Shown here: positions 1-8,791 of the stretch, piece after piece
Numbering within the stretch: position 1 is the stretch's first letter
How the letters are laid out: every line of letters begins with the position of its first letter
Source: an uncultured Lachnospiraceae bacterium
Lineage (GTDB): Bacteria; Bacillota; Clostridia; Lachnospirales; Lachnospiraceae
Assembly: GCA_910579275.1 (NCBI GenBank)
Contig: CAJTTO010000007.1
Span: 49,472-113,471 of the forward strand
Reading direction: 5' to 3'
Length of the DNA stretch: 64,000 bases
Program-made: the position numbers and the translations under genes
The notes under the pieces: generated by a model
What the model was told of the DNA's origin: nothing
Database searches by the model: none
The model's input: only the letters and a program-made list of their open reading frames with translations

Positions 1-3000
1 ATAACACTCCGGCGTGACCCTTTTCATCAGGTTTCCGTTGACATCATGGAAGTACCTCTCCGTGCCGCCGTCCGGATAGTGCGCCCTGATCCTGCGGTCA
101 CGCGCGTCATAATCATAGCGGATGCCGTCCTTTTTTCCCTCTGCCTCCGCGTTGGGATGTATGCTCAGTGTCAGGCACTCCTCGTTTCCATACTCATATA
201 CATACCTGTTGCCCTCCGGTGTCTCCTCGCACGTCCTGCGGTCAAGCGCGTCATAAGTGTAGCGGATGCCGTGGAGTCCTGCTGCCGCCTGCACGGGCGG
301 GCGTATCTCGGTCAGGTTTCCAAGCAGGTCATAGCTGTAACGCACCGTGTTTCCGAGTGCGTCCGTCCTTGAGGTCAGGTCGTCGCTGCGGTTGTAGCCA
401 TAGCTGAATTCGCCCTCCGCGCCGCTCTCAAACATCAGGCGTCCTGCCTCGTCATAAGTGTACCATACCGTCTCCCCCTCAGGAAGGACTTTCATTGATG
501 GCTCGCCATAGCTTCCGTCATATGTGAAACGTGTTGTGTTTCCTGTCGGATTGGTCTCCGTGAGCACCCTGCCGCAGTTGTCATACGTATACCGTGTGAC
601 GGCATACTCCTCGCCGTCAATGCGCACCCTGTGGCAGACCGTGTTGCCTTTGGCGTCATACTCCCATGTCTCCGACGCGCCTACCGTGTCAGACTTACTG
701 AGCAGCCATCCGTTGTCATCGTACACATATGTTGTCGTCACGCCGTCCGGCGTCGACTCACGGAGGAGATTGCCGCGTATGTCGTATTCCCTGAAGGTCT
801 CGTTCCCATTGCAGTCCCTGTCATAGATACAGTTCTCCCACTGGTCATACCGCTTTTCCTCATATGTCCCATCGTCATAAATGCTCTTTTCAGGCACGCG
901 CTGTCTTCCGTACTCATAGATGATGCGCTGTCCGTTCTTGGTGTTGGTAAAGGTGTTCCTGTGGTTTCTGTCATCATAGTAGAGGACATACTCCTCCCCT
1001 GTAGGAAGGCTCTGCCGTACTGCGCGCCCCCTGCGGTCATACTCGGTTGTCACATAGGTTGTCCCATTCTGGTCTGTTGCCTGATGTACATACCCGTCAG
1101 CAGTATAGGTATAGCAAATCCTTCCGCCGTTCGGGAATGTCACAGCCGTCAGCAGATCCCTGTCATACTCGTATGTGAGCGTCCTGCCCACACTGTCGGC
1201 GGTCTCGGTTAGCTTCCCATCCCGGAATGTAAAGGTCAGGCTCATCCCGCATGCAAGTGTCAGCTTCCGCAGGACATCCCCCTCGTATTCATACACGCTC
1301 CTGTTTCCGTTGGCATCCTCCGTGTACAGTATTCTGCCATCATGGTCGTACACGTATTTTAACCCTGTGGATGCATCCCGCAGCACATAACCCTGCGGGC
1401 ACTCACCGAGCGCCATGCTCTCGTCTCCATTGCGGTCGTTTTCCCATGTGCCGTCGGAGAGCGTGAAGTGTTCCAGATGCATATCAGGCTTCTGCACCGT
1501 TACATGCATGTCCTCACGGGTCAGGCGCGTCTCTATGTTGAGGTACCACTTGCTTCCAAGCATCAGCCCCTCGTTGGTGTGGATGGACTCATACATTCGC
1601 TTAAGCTCGAAATCCTCAAGCACGTCATGGAGCACAAGGTCTGTGTAGTCCATGGTAAGGCTTCCTGTCACGACGTTTATGGGGTCGCCGCAGCCCTTCT
1701 TGTTCTTTTTCTTGCTATTTTCTGCCTTTCTCTGTTTCCTTTTCTCCTTTGCCCCGTCCAGCTTCTTCTTCACCTTGCCTGTGACGCCTGTCGCGTCGGA
1801 CACGTTCTTCGCCCCGCGGCAGAACATGACGCCGCTGCTTGCCGTGTTGATCAGGATGCTGACATTCCCTGGGTCGGTAAAGGGATTTTCACCTTTTTTC
1901 ATCATGTCTATGATGTTTGCCCACCCGTCGCGCATCTGGTATATGGAGTATGCCGACTGCAGCATCATGTACACGCCCTTGGCTATCGCTATCATCTTTT
2001 TCAGCTTCTTGGAAGCCTTGAATGCCTTTCCGGCTATCTTTGCGACGCCCACCGCGTCCCCGACTCCCGGGATTGCCGCCACGGCGCTCATGAGCGCACC
2101 CGACACGTCTCCGCGCATCAGTGAAACGCCTGCATTGATCAGATCCGGGATGGCTCCGAACACAGGGAAGCAGCCGGCGATGTCAAGCACGAGCTGCAAC
2201 CCGTCAAGCGCCGTCTCCCACCAGTCCTGCAGCGGCACTTCTTCCTTCTGGTGGCTCCCCTGCTCATAGCCGAGCCACTGGAACTGTTCCGCATAAATGT
2301 GGATGTCGCCGCCCATGACAATGCTGCTGTCGCCTACCTCAAGCCGGAGCCCCTCATACCCGTACAAGGTGAGCACCCCGGTCTCAAACTGTTCGGCATC
2401 CGGTGTCTCTTCCTCCTCTTTTCCCATCAAGCCGGACACGATTCCATAGATAAAGTTTCCCTTGATTCCGTTCTCAAGCTGTTCCAGCTTGTGCCCTATG
2501 TACTGCTCGCCTATCAGTTGCAGGTAGCCGCCTTCCCTTGTGAACTCATCCTTGCCCTTTTTGATGCGCTTGTTGAGCTTCTCCTGTCCGCTCTCTGCCA
2601 TCCTGTCGGCGTCTTCCGGCACGTTTACCCCAAGGAAGATGTTTCCCTCGGCTGCCATGATGATTTCCCTGCCCGAATTGATGGTGATGCCGTCCTTTTC
2701 GTCCATGGTTATCGATACGGCATTGCAGTCCTCGTTGTCCGTGCGCTCCCTTGTCGCGGACAGGGTGATGCCCGTGGTGCCGAACCTTATCATCTTGTCC
2801 CTGTTTGTGAGTACCTTCTCCTCCGGCTTCCGCATGTCCGAATGGCTGGTATTTTTGTGGTGGCTCCCAAGGCAGACAATCTTTCCATTGTTCTCGTAAT
2901 AAATATATACCGTGTCCCCTATGTCGGGCATGCAGTAGAAATTGTTGCTGATGCTCGACTCGTAGGGCACCCACGCGGCATTTCCCGGTCCCGCGTCCGT

Positions 3001-3900
3001 GTCAAACTGCACCTGTATCTCGTTTCCCTCCACGGCGGTCACTTTACCCTGGAGGATTCCTGAGGAAAATCCGGGCTGCGAGGAAGCCGCCACGGTCGGA
3101 CGTACACTGTCCGGATATCCGTATCCCACCGTGTTTATTATGACGCCGCCCCTGACCGTGATTTCCCCTTTCCGGATGACATGCCTTCCTGCCCTGTCGC
3201 CGGCCGACAGGGTAAGTACTCCGGTCTCACAGGACATCATGTCCACGTCATATCCTTCCCCGGATCCGGTATTTGCCACCATGGAGGAGAGCTCGGCACC
3301 GTCCCTTCCATAGCCGGTGGCTTCACCGAGGGCATCGCCGCCCTCCTCGCGGAATCCGGTCTCCCCCATGAATATCCTGATGCCGTCTGCCAGGATGTCC
3401 GTAAAAAGCACCTTTCCCTGCGCTGCCGCAATGCGTTTCAAAAACTGCCAGTCCGTCTCGCTGTCCTGACTCAGTACCTGTTTTATGGGCACGTCACTGT
3501 CAAGTGTGATGTCCGCACCATATGCCTGACAGACTTCTTCCGCGACTCCCTTAAGCGTCTTGGACGGATCCTGAAATGTCTTTTTTACAGGCTTCCTGTC
3601 CATCTTTACGGATGCGGTTGCCGCACCGACATGTACCTTCTTATAACCGCCCGCCGTCTCAAGCGCCGCGGACGTACAGATACCCGTAAAAAGCTTTGTG
3701 CCGTCATCCAGACTGACCGTGACAGGGCTGTCCTTCAGCCCCCTGACGGCATCTGGACTCGTCCCCTCGTCTGCCTCAAACGTAATGGCAAGCGTTCCGT
3801 GCATGCCCTCCATGGAGGTGATTTTCATGTCCAGCACGGACTGGCATGCGATTCCTGTATTTACTTTTATTTCACCGATTGTTTTTTCATACTTATCCAT
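1..3900 (-). CDS. VgrG-RHS fusion protein, C-terminus beyond the window
   Basis: An uninterrupted reading frame starts with ATG at 3900 and is still open at base 1, so 1300 codons are visible and the C-terminus is missing. Residues 1 to about 270 resemble the VgrG/gp27 spike base, including a QDSETDWQFLKR motif shared in form with the other VgrG-like proteins here. About residues 283-350 look like the gp5 OB-fold (GKVTAVEG, then YCMPDIGDTVYIYY). A hydrophobic Gly/Ala stretch lies near residues 570-640. A DUF6531/RHS entry motif (GDPINVVTGSL) lies near 737, followed by many YD repeats (YEYD, YTYD, YSYDLLGN). Spike-RHS fusions in diderm T6SS carry a C-terminal toxin released from the RHS shell; here that tip is off the edge. 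It starts right after the 257-aa gene's stop, consistent with cotranscription. Its codon usage is GC-richer than the 13.5-20.5 kb module. Confidence 0.88.
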   Translation of the reverse strand, partial: MDKYEKTIGEIKVNTGIACQSVLDMKITSMEGMHGTLAITFEADEGTSPDAVRGLKDSPVTVSLDDGTKLFTGICTSAALETAGGYKKVHVGAATASVKMDRKPVKKTFQDPSKTLKGVAEEVCQAYGADITLDSDVPIKQVLSQDSETDWQFLKRIAAAQGKVLFTDILADGIRIFMGETGFREEGGDALGEATGYGRDGAELSSMVANTGSGEGYDVDMMSCETGVLTLSAGDRAGRHVIRKGEITVRGGVIINTVGYGYPDSVRPTVAASSQPGFSSGILQGKVTAVEGNEIQVQFDTDAGPGNAAWVPYESSISNNFYCMPDIGDTVYIYYENNGKIVCLGSHHKNTSHSDMRKPEEKVLTNRDKMIRFGTTGITLSATRERTDNEDCNAVSITMDEKDGITINSGREIIMAAEGNIFLGVNVPEDADRMAESGQEKLNKRIKKGKDEFTREGGYLQLIGEQYIGHKLEQLENGIKGNFIYGIVSGLMGKEEEETPDAEQFETGVLTLYGYEGLRLEVGDSSIVMGGDIHIYAEQFQWLGYEQGSHQKEEVPLQDWWETALDGLQLVLDIAGCFPVFGAIPDLINAGVSLMRGDVSGALMSAVAAIPGVGDAVGVAKIAGKAFKASKKLKKMIAIAKGVYMMLQSAYSIYQMRDGWANIIDMMKKGENPFTDPGNVSILINTASSGVMFCRGAKNVSDATGVTGKVKKKLDGAKEKRKQRKAENSKKKNKKGCGDPINVVTGSLTMDYTDLVLHDVLEDFELKRMYESIHTNEGLMLGSKWYLNIETRLTREDMHVTVQKPDMHLEHFTLSDGTWENDRNGDESMALGECPQGYVLRDASTGLKYVYDHDGRILYTEDANGNRSVYEYEGDVLRKLTLACGMSLTFTFRDGKLTETADSVGRTLTYEYDRDLLTAVTFPNGGRICYTYTADGYVHQATDQNGTTYVTTEYDRRGRAVRQSLPTGEEYVLYYDDRNHRNTFTNTKNGQRIIYEYGRQRVPEKSIYDDGTYEEKRYDQWENCIYDRDCNGNETFREYDIRGNLLRESTPDGVTTTYVYDDNGWLLSKSDTVGASETWEYDAKGNTVCHRVRIDGEEYAVTRYTYDNCGRVLTETNPTGNTTRFTYDGSYGEPSMKVLPEGETVWYTYDEAGRLMFESGAEGEFSYGYNRSDDLTSRTDALGNTVRYSYDLLGNLTEIRPPVQAAAGLHGIRYTYDALDRRTCEETPEGNRYVYEYGNEECLTLSIHPNAEAEGKKDGIRYDYDARDRRIRAHYPDGGTERYFHDVNGNLMKRVTPECY

Positions 3901-3902
3901 AG

Positions 3903-4676
3903 TCAATCAACAATTATCCTTCTATCTTTTCTTGCTGCCGCTTCCGGCGCCTTACCCGTCCGAATCTGTCTGAGTATGGCTCCCAGCTGTTTATAGATTT
4001 CCTCGTTTGCCAGTTCCCTGTAGCTGTTTCCCTGTCTTGTAGCTATATAGTGCTGTACTGCCTTGCGCGGAAGCGCCCTGCCGCCGTTTGACAGTACCTG
4101 CTGTATGAAGCTTATGTCCCTTGCATCGCTTACACCATGCTTCATGGCATCCTGTGCAAATCCGTTGAAGACTGCCGGGTTCATACCCTCGCCCCCATAT
4201 GCTGCCCACTGTGCATGAATCAGGTTGATCGTGTCGTATTCTGTGTCAAAGTCCTCATAATTCTGGTATACGGATCGTATGACCGCGCCCCTCTGGAGCT
4301 TCACCCTGCACAGTTCCACGGAGTTCCTCTCCCGCTCGAGCCTTGTACCCATCCTGATGTCAATCTGCCTCTCATTGTAATTCGGGTTTTGTTCCATGTC
4401 CGCCACGCACAGTTTTACTGCCTGCCACTCGTTGGACGGCGATGCCTTGACACTCCCGCCCTCAAAGGTTATTAGGTTTCCATTATGGTAGACAAGCCCC
4501 TTTTCCACATAGATTACGCCTTTCTCCCCATGTACGTCACATCCTGCCACAACCCCGTCGCTGTAGCCTGTATAAGAGTACTCCGCAAATCCTATGCTGT
4601 ACTGCATCATCGCATCCAGCATCTCGTGTGTCAGCATGTTTCCCGCCTTAAATACGGGAATCCTGTAGTCCTTCAT
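3903..4676 (-). CDS. unassigned CIS-cluster protein, possibly baseplate/appendage type
   Basis: A 257-aa protein with a good Shine-Dalgarno site (GGAGGT, 5 nt before ATG). I do not recognise the family with certainty. The N-terminus (FKAGNMLTHEMLDAMMQY, then a GVVAGCDV and KGLVYHNGNLI pattern) is loosely like the opening beta-rich part of phage appendage or T6SS TssK proteins, where a Gly-containing strand is followed by a KG.V...G hairpin; this is weak evidence. The C-terminal third is charged and helical. It is tightly packed between two CIS-cluster genes, which argues for a structural or assembly role. No signal peptide or membrane segment is seen. Confidence 0.6.
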   Translation of the reverse strand: MKDYRIPVFKAGNMLTHEMLDAMMQYSIGFAEYSYTGYSDGVVAGCDVHGEKGVIYVEKGLVYHNGNLITFEGGSVKASPSNEWQAVKLCVADMEQNPNYNERQIDIRMGTRLERERNSVELCRVKLQRGAVIRSVYQNYEDFDTEYDTINLIHAQWAAYGGEGMNPAVFNGFAQDAMKHGVSDARDISFIQQVLSNGGRALPRKAVQHYIATRQGNSYRELANEEIYKQLGAILRQIRTGKAPEAAARKDRRIIVD

Positions 4677-4697
4677 GTTTTACCTCCATTCCTCCGT

Positions 4698-5366
4698 TTA
4701 AAATATTTCAATCTGCTCTAGCTCCATGCAGTTTCTGTCGTCTATGATGCCGAAGGAAGCCTCATAAAATATTCGCAGGGAATAGTGGAACGGCAGGAAC
4801 ATCTCTGTTGCAAAGTCCGTTACCGCGGTGTCCAAATCCCGCTGTTTTCTGCCTATATAGAGCAGCAGTTCCTTCGGATTGATGTCATTTTTGTACAGGA
4901 CACCGTCCCCGAGAACCGTTATGAGTGCCTTTGCGAACAATGCCACGCTGTCCCCGAGCTTATCCTGTTTCCAGACATAAAACGCCGCCTTGTATTTCCT
5001 GTCCCTGTCAAACACATGGAATTTTTTCTGCACCCGCTCACCATAGGCTCCCTGTTCTATCTGATACCATTTCTGACGGAGTCCGTATTCATTCCGTGTG
5101 ACGCCGTTTCGCAGTTCCAGCCTGGTAAGCAGATGCATCATATAGTCATACAGCATCGTGCACACGGAGTCGTCCCTGTCCTCAAGCCGGAAAAGCTGCT
5201 GAAAGATATCCCCATACCTGTAAAAGGCATTAATCTGTATCTTATCTGTTTCTTCCTGTTTCCGGATGCTTCCGATTACCGATTCACAGTACGGCGAGAA
5301 AAAATCCGCCTGTTCATACCGAAGGTTTTCCTGCCCTTCCATAATACGTTTCCATATATCTTCCAT
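4698..5366 (-). CDS. unassigned CIS-cluster protein (222 aa)
   Basis: The ATG at 5366 is chosen over an in-frame start at 5429 because it has a near-perfect ribosome site (AGGAGG, 7 nt upstream) and avoids overlap with the 420-aa gene upstream. The product is soluble, acidic and helical, with no recognisable domain. The sequence contains a conserved-looking C-terminal block (TEMFLPFHYSLRIFYEASFG). Its position between the second sheath-like gene and the spike-RHS fusion matches where T6SS and phage clusters keep small baseplate wedge proteins; that assignment is from context only. Confidence 0.6.
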   Translation of the reverse strand: MEDIWKRIMEGQENLRYEQADFFSPYCESVIGSIRKQEETDKIQINAFYRYGDIFQQLFRLEDRDDSVCTMLYDYMMHLLTRLELRNGVTRNEYGLRQKWYQIEQGAYGERVQKKFHVFDRDRKYKAAFYVWKQDKLGDSVALFAKALITVLGDGVLYKNDINPKELLLYIGRKQRDLDTAVTDFATEMFLPFHYSLRIFYEASFGIIDDRNCMELEQIEIF

Positions 5367-5407
5367 AAATACCTCCTTTTGACCACATCCTGTGCGGGAA
5401 GAACATA

Positions 5408-6670
5408 TTACTTCAGGCTTCCCTTGCACAGATACTCGGGATATATGATCTGCATCCTGCTCACCAGATAACTCATGATGTCCCTGTTAAGAACATTTCC
5501 AGCATCAACGGGTTCAAATACAAATTGCAGCCTTTCCTTGCATCTTCGGTGCCTGATTTCCTCCAGCAAAAATGCGTCCATGTCATAGCTCTCGTCACGG
5601 AGGGTTTTATCATCCAGTCTGATATCTGTCAGCCGCAGGCAGTCGTCATATCCCAGACTGCCCACAAAACACTTTGCTTCCGCCACCGTATGTATGGGTC
5701 TGTCCATCCCGCCTCCCGTATTGTAAAACTGCCTGTAATCAGGCGTTATCATGCCCTTCTCATAGGAAAACTCCCTTAACACCCAGTTGACGGGAGCATT
5801 CTCGTCACACTGTATGCGCAGCTCCCCGTTCAGCATGGACACATCCCACAGCGGGATGTCCCCCCCTACCAGATAATCTTTTTTTACATCCAGTCTCGAT
5901 TCGTATATGGTATGGAGGTAATGTATCTTATCAAGCGCAAATTCAGGATACGAACTGGTCTTAATCTCGATCGTATTGATATTCCACATGGGAACTCTGT
6001 CATATTCGACCTCTGACGCATACTCCTCAAAATCCACGTTTATCCGGTCTATCTCCTCCCCGTTCGGGCATCCGGTCTCCGTGATAAACACATCATACAT
6101 TTTGTAAATGTATGGCGCACATACGGTACGCCAGCTGACACCGTTGTTGATGAACTCAGCATAAAGCTTCTTTAATTCCCCTATGTACTTGTCACACCGC
6201 CTTACAGAAAAACGCGCCGGAAATTCTTCCTCATAGACTGTCCTGACCGTACCCCTGAACACCCTCGGAACGTCGTCAAGATCCTTTAACTTCATATAAT
6301 CCGCTCCTATGTATATGGTATATACGTAATGTTCACGTCCGGCATCCATGCTTTCCATCAGTTCCGCAATGTCGACCTTTTTTTCCTCCATGTCCTCCCG
6401 AAGCATCGGTACCATGTTACAGTCTGTCACATCTATGCGCCTCTTGTCCTCCAAACCAGTAATGATATGGCAGCCACCTCGATCCGCCTCCTCTTTTCGC
6501 AAAAGCTTTTCTTCCAGAAGCCTGTACGCCTCCTCCACCTGCTCATAAAATGGCAGGAGCGTTTTGCGCATGACCTCCTTCAATTCCTTTCTTTCGTTTA
6601 AGTCCTCAACCTCGAGCAGCCTGTCTTCAATGTATTTGTGGTAATCAAAATGATCCTCGAAAAAATGCAT
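5408..6670 (-). CDS. unassigned CIS-cluster protein (420 aa), candidate baseplate component
   Basis: ATG at 6670 follows GGAGG/AGGA. The N-terminal 70 residues are a charged helical region (probable coiled coil), then a mixed alpha/beta body with many aromatic residues. I find no diagnostic motif. TssF/TssG or gp6-type wedge proteins are the functional classes expected at this place, and the size would fit TssG (around 350 aa) better than TssF (around 600 aa). A profile search against TssF, TssG and TssK would decide. No membrane segment, so it is presumably cytoplasmic. Confidence 0.55.
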   Translation of the reverse strand: MHFFEDHFDYHKYIEDRLLEVEDLNERKELKEVMRKTLLPFYEQVEEAYRLLEEKLLRKEEADRGGCHIITGLEDKRRIDVTDCNMVPMLREDMEEKKVDIAELMESMDAGREHYVYTIYIGADYMKLKDLDDVPRVFRGTVRTVYEEEFPARFSVRRCDKYIGELKKLYAEFINNGVSWRTVCAPYIYKMYDVFITETGCPNGEEIDRINVDFEEYASEVEYDRVPMWNINTIEIKTSSYPEFALDKIHYLHTIYESRLDVKKDYLVGGDIPLWDVSMLNGELRIQCDENAPVNWVLREFSYEKGMITPDYRQFYNTGGGMDRPIHTVAEAKCFVGSLGYDDCLRLTDIRLDDKTLRDESYDMDAFLLEEIRHRRCKERLQFVFEPVDAGNVLNRDIMSYLVSRMQIIYPEYLCKGSLK

Positions 6671-6700
6671 TTCCTATATTCCCTCCATCCCATGCAATCA

Positions 6701-8761
6701 CTATATGATCCGGACTACTTCTTCCCTGCTCTCTCTCTCAAACGCCACCTCAAACTTGCAGGTATGATTTCTGTCCCTTATCTCGTATTTTATGGATTCC
6801 CCAGTCTTTAGGATTCCGTTTACACAGTTTCCGGCCTCCTTCCACCAAGCAATAATGCTTCCCGGTCTCTCCTGAAAGAAATCACGTATCAGGTTTTCCT
6901 TGAAATCCTGTGTGTAATGCCGCATAATCCTTTCCATGTATGTGATTGTCTGCCGGGCGGCTATATGGTCGAGGGAGCTTGGTCTGTATGAGTATGCTCT
7001 GTCCGTCAGAGCTATAACCCTGCCAAGCATCGGGGCAAACACCATTCCGTTGCTCTCCTTGTATACCCTGTCATACAGCTCCTGCGGATAATCAATAATC
7101 TCGTGGAACATCTGTGTGACCGTAATCCGGTTCTGCCCCTTATCACACAGCTGGTATGCGACTCCCGGCATGTCCGGTTTTACGTTTCTGGGATAGTGTG
7201 CTTTCAAAAATGCCGGACACTGGCAGGCAGCAATCAGCCCTGCTGCAACATAGGATGCTTCCACGTTCAGGTCGTCAAGCCATAGTTTTACGTCCTTTCC
7301 CACGATGATTCTCTTGTCCAGTGCGGAAAATGTCGTCTCATTCCCAAGAATCAGCATGGCATACTCCTGCGGCATAACCGTAAAATTAGGATAACACGGC
7401 ACCGCATACTCCCTGCTTCCCATCTGGCGCAGGAAATCAAACGTGTCACGCCACGGCTCCATTCCCTCCCTGACAAATCCCTTAAAGGTACTTTCCGGCA
7501 CTGGCTGAGCACTGACAAATATCTGAATCCTGTATGCGCTCAATATTTCCATAAGCACCATGACATCTGCCTGAAGATTTTTGCCGTACTCTCTGTTTTT
7601 GTGTGAAGACTGGAAACGCTCCCTGATATTTGCCTGTTTTTTTCCTGCATATTCAATGTTTGGAAGTATGGCAAACCAGATGGTGTCCTCAAAATCGTTT
7701 TTTTCGTTCACAGTCTCAAGGTACAGCCTTAACGTCTCCTTATATCTGTCATTATTTAAAAACTCCGGACGGCAGTTTGTGATTAAGAGTCGTGGCGGCA
7801 TTGCCTGTGTCTCCGTGTTCTCCGCTTTCTTGTCTGTACTGTTTAATGCCGGAGTGTACTGGTCAAAATAGCTTCTGATTCCAAGAAGGACTTCCATGAG
7901 CGGCTTTGCTGCCCACCAGAATTCACGCAGCATGCGCGTGTAAAAACCAAGATACTGGCTATAATACTCCTGAATCAGCGGCCTGTTTTCCTCGCCCGGC
8001 GTACATGCCATACTTAGCATTATCAGCATAAGGTTCCTGTTTGACAGTTCTTCCACCTCGATATGCTCCCGCAGAAAATTCAGATAATTATTGCGTTCCT
8101 TCCGTGTGCAGCTACTCCATGTCAGGAAACGCTGCGATATCTGCACCGGATGTACCTGACAGTCCCCCTGCGTTCCAAGAATAAAGCATGCACTGTTGTC
8201 GCAAGTCTCAATCTTAGCAATATATGAAGATACCTGACGCAGAAATGTTTTGATCAAAAATATTCCGTCATCATACTCTGAAATCAGCCAGTCCAGTATC
8301 TTCTCCGCATTATGGTATAGACCCTTGTTCACATTGGTTACCAGCTCGTCACGTTTTTCAAGAAATTTTTCCGCTGTATCGGACGGGAGAATATTGTCAG
8401 AAAAATCCTGAAATGAAGATAATACATACTTTTTTTGTTTTTTGTCATCCATCAGCCTTACTAGTTCCTCAAAAAAACCTTCTTCTCTGCAAAGCGGCAG
8501 CGCCACATATCCCTCCGCTTTTTGCGGGAGTGTCCTTGAAAACCTGACCTCAAACCTGTCCGTGTCCAGCCGCATGTAAATTTCCGGTTGAAATTTTTCC
8601 ATCAGTTCCTTAAAGCTTGTCACCTCGAGACACTGCCTGACCTCTGCCACTTCGTCGTCTGTCAGGCTCTCCCTCTGTTCCTGCTGTCTGATTATTGATA
8701 TAATGTTCTCTTTCCTGCTGTTCAATTCCTCAAACAGTATCGTCCTGTTCGTCTGTTCCAT
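6701..8761 (-). CDS. second sheath-like protein, divergent paralogue
   Basis: A 686-aa protein clearly related along its length to the 725-aa sheath-like protein at 23708-25885. Both begin with a QTNRT.LFEE signature. They share LLGIRSYF/LLGVRSFF, the FTV.P block, YVAAGLIAACQCP/YIAAGIVAAYQCP, and a C-terminal TYMERIMRHYTQDFKENLI.DFF/TYVERILRYMTNDFKVDNVEKFF region followed by a short beta-rich end. The internal part is diverged: this copy has many Cys residues and lacks the long charged linker of the other. It sits with the unassigned baseplate-type genes, so it could be a sheath initiator, terminator or minor sheath subunit, or a sheath for an alternative assembly. Confidence 0.7.
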   Translation of the reverse strand: MEQTNRTILFEELNSRKENIISIIRQQEQRESLTDDEVAEVRQCLEVTSFKELMEKFQPEIYMRLDTDRFEVRFSRTLPQKAEGYVALPLCREEGFFEELVRLMDDKKQKKYVLSSFQDFSDNILPSDTAEKFLEKRDELVTNVNKGLYHNAEKILDWLISEYDDGIFLIKTFLRQVSSYIAKIETCDNSACFILGTQGDCQVHPVQISQRFLTWSSCTRKERNNYLNFLREHIEVEELSNRNLMLIMLSMACTPGEENRPLIQEYYSQYLGFYTRMLREFWWAAKPLMEVLLGIRSYFDQYTPALNSTDKKAENTETQAMPPRLLITNCRPEFLNNDRYKETLRLYLETVNEKNDFEDTIWFAILPNIEYAGKKQANIRERFQSSHKNREYGKNLQADVMVLMEILSAYRIQIFVSAQPVPESTFKGFVREGMEPWRDTFDFLRQMGSREYAVPCYPNFTVMPQEYAMLILGNETTFSALDKRIIVGKDVKLWLDDLNVEASYVAAGLIAACQCPAFLKAHYPRNVKPDMPGVAYQLCDKGQNRITVTQMFHEIIDYPQELYDRVYKESNGMVFAPMLGRVIALTDRAYSYRPSSLDHIAARQTITYMERIMRHYTQDFKENLIRDFFQERPGSIIAWWKEAGNCVNGILKTGESIKYEIRDRNHTCKFEVAFERESREEVVRII

Positions 8762-8791
8762 CTCTATCCTTTCTCCCCCTTGCAGCCCCTG

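Noticed and set aside
2251..3996. Several long plus-strand frames opposite the VgrG-RHS gene
   Set aside because: The minus frame carries spike and YD motifs over 1300 codons; the plus frames are shadows.
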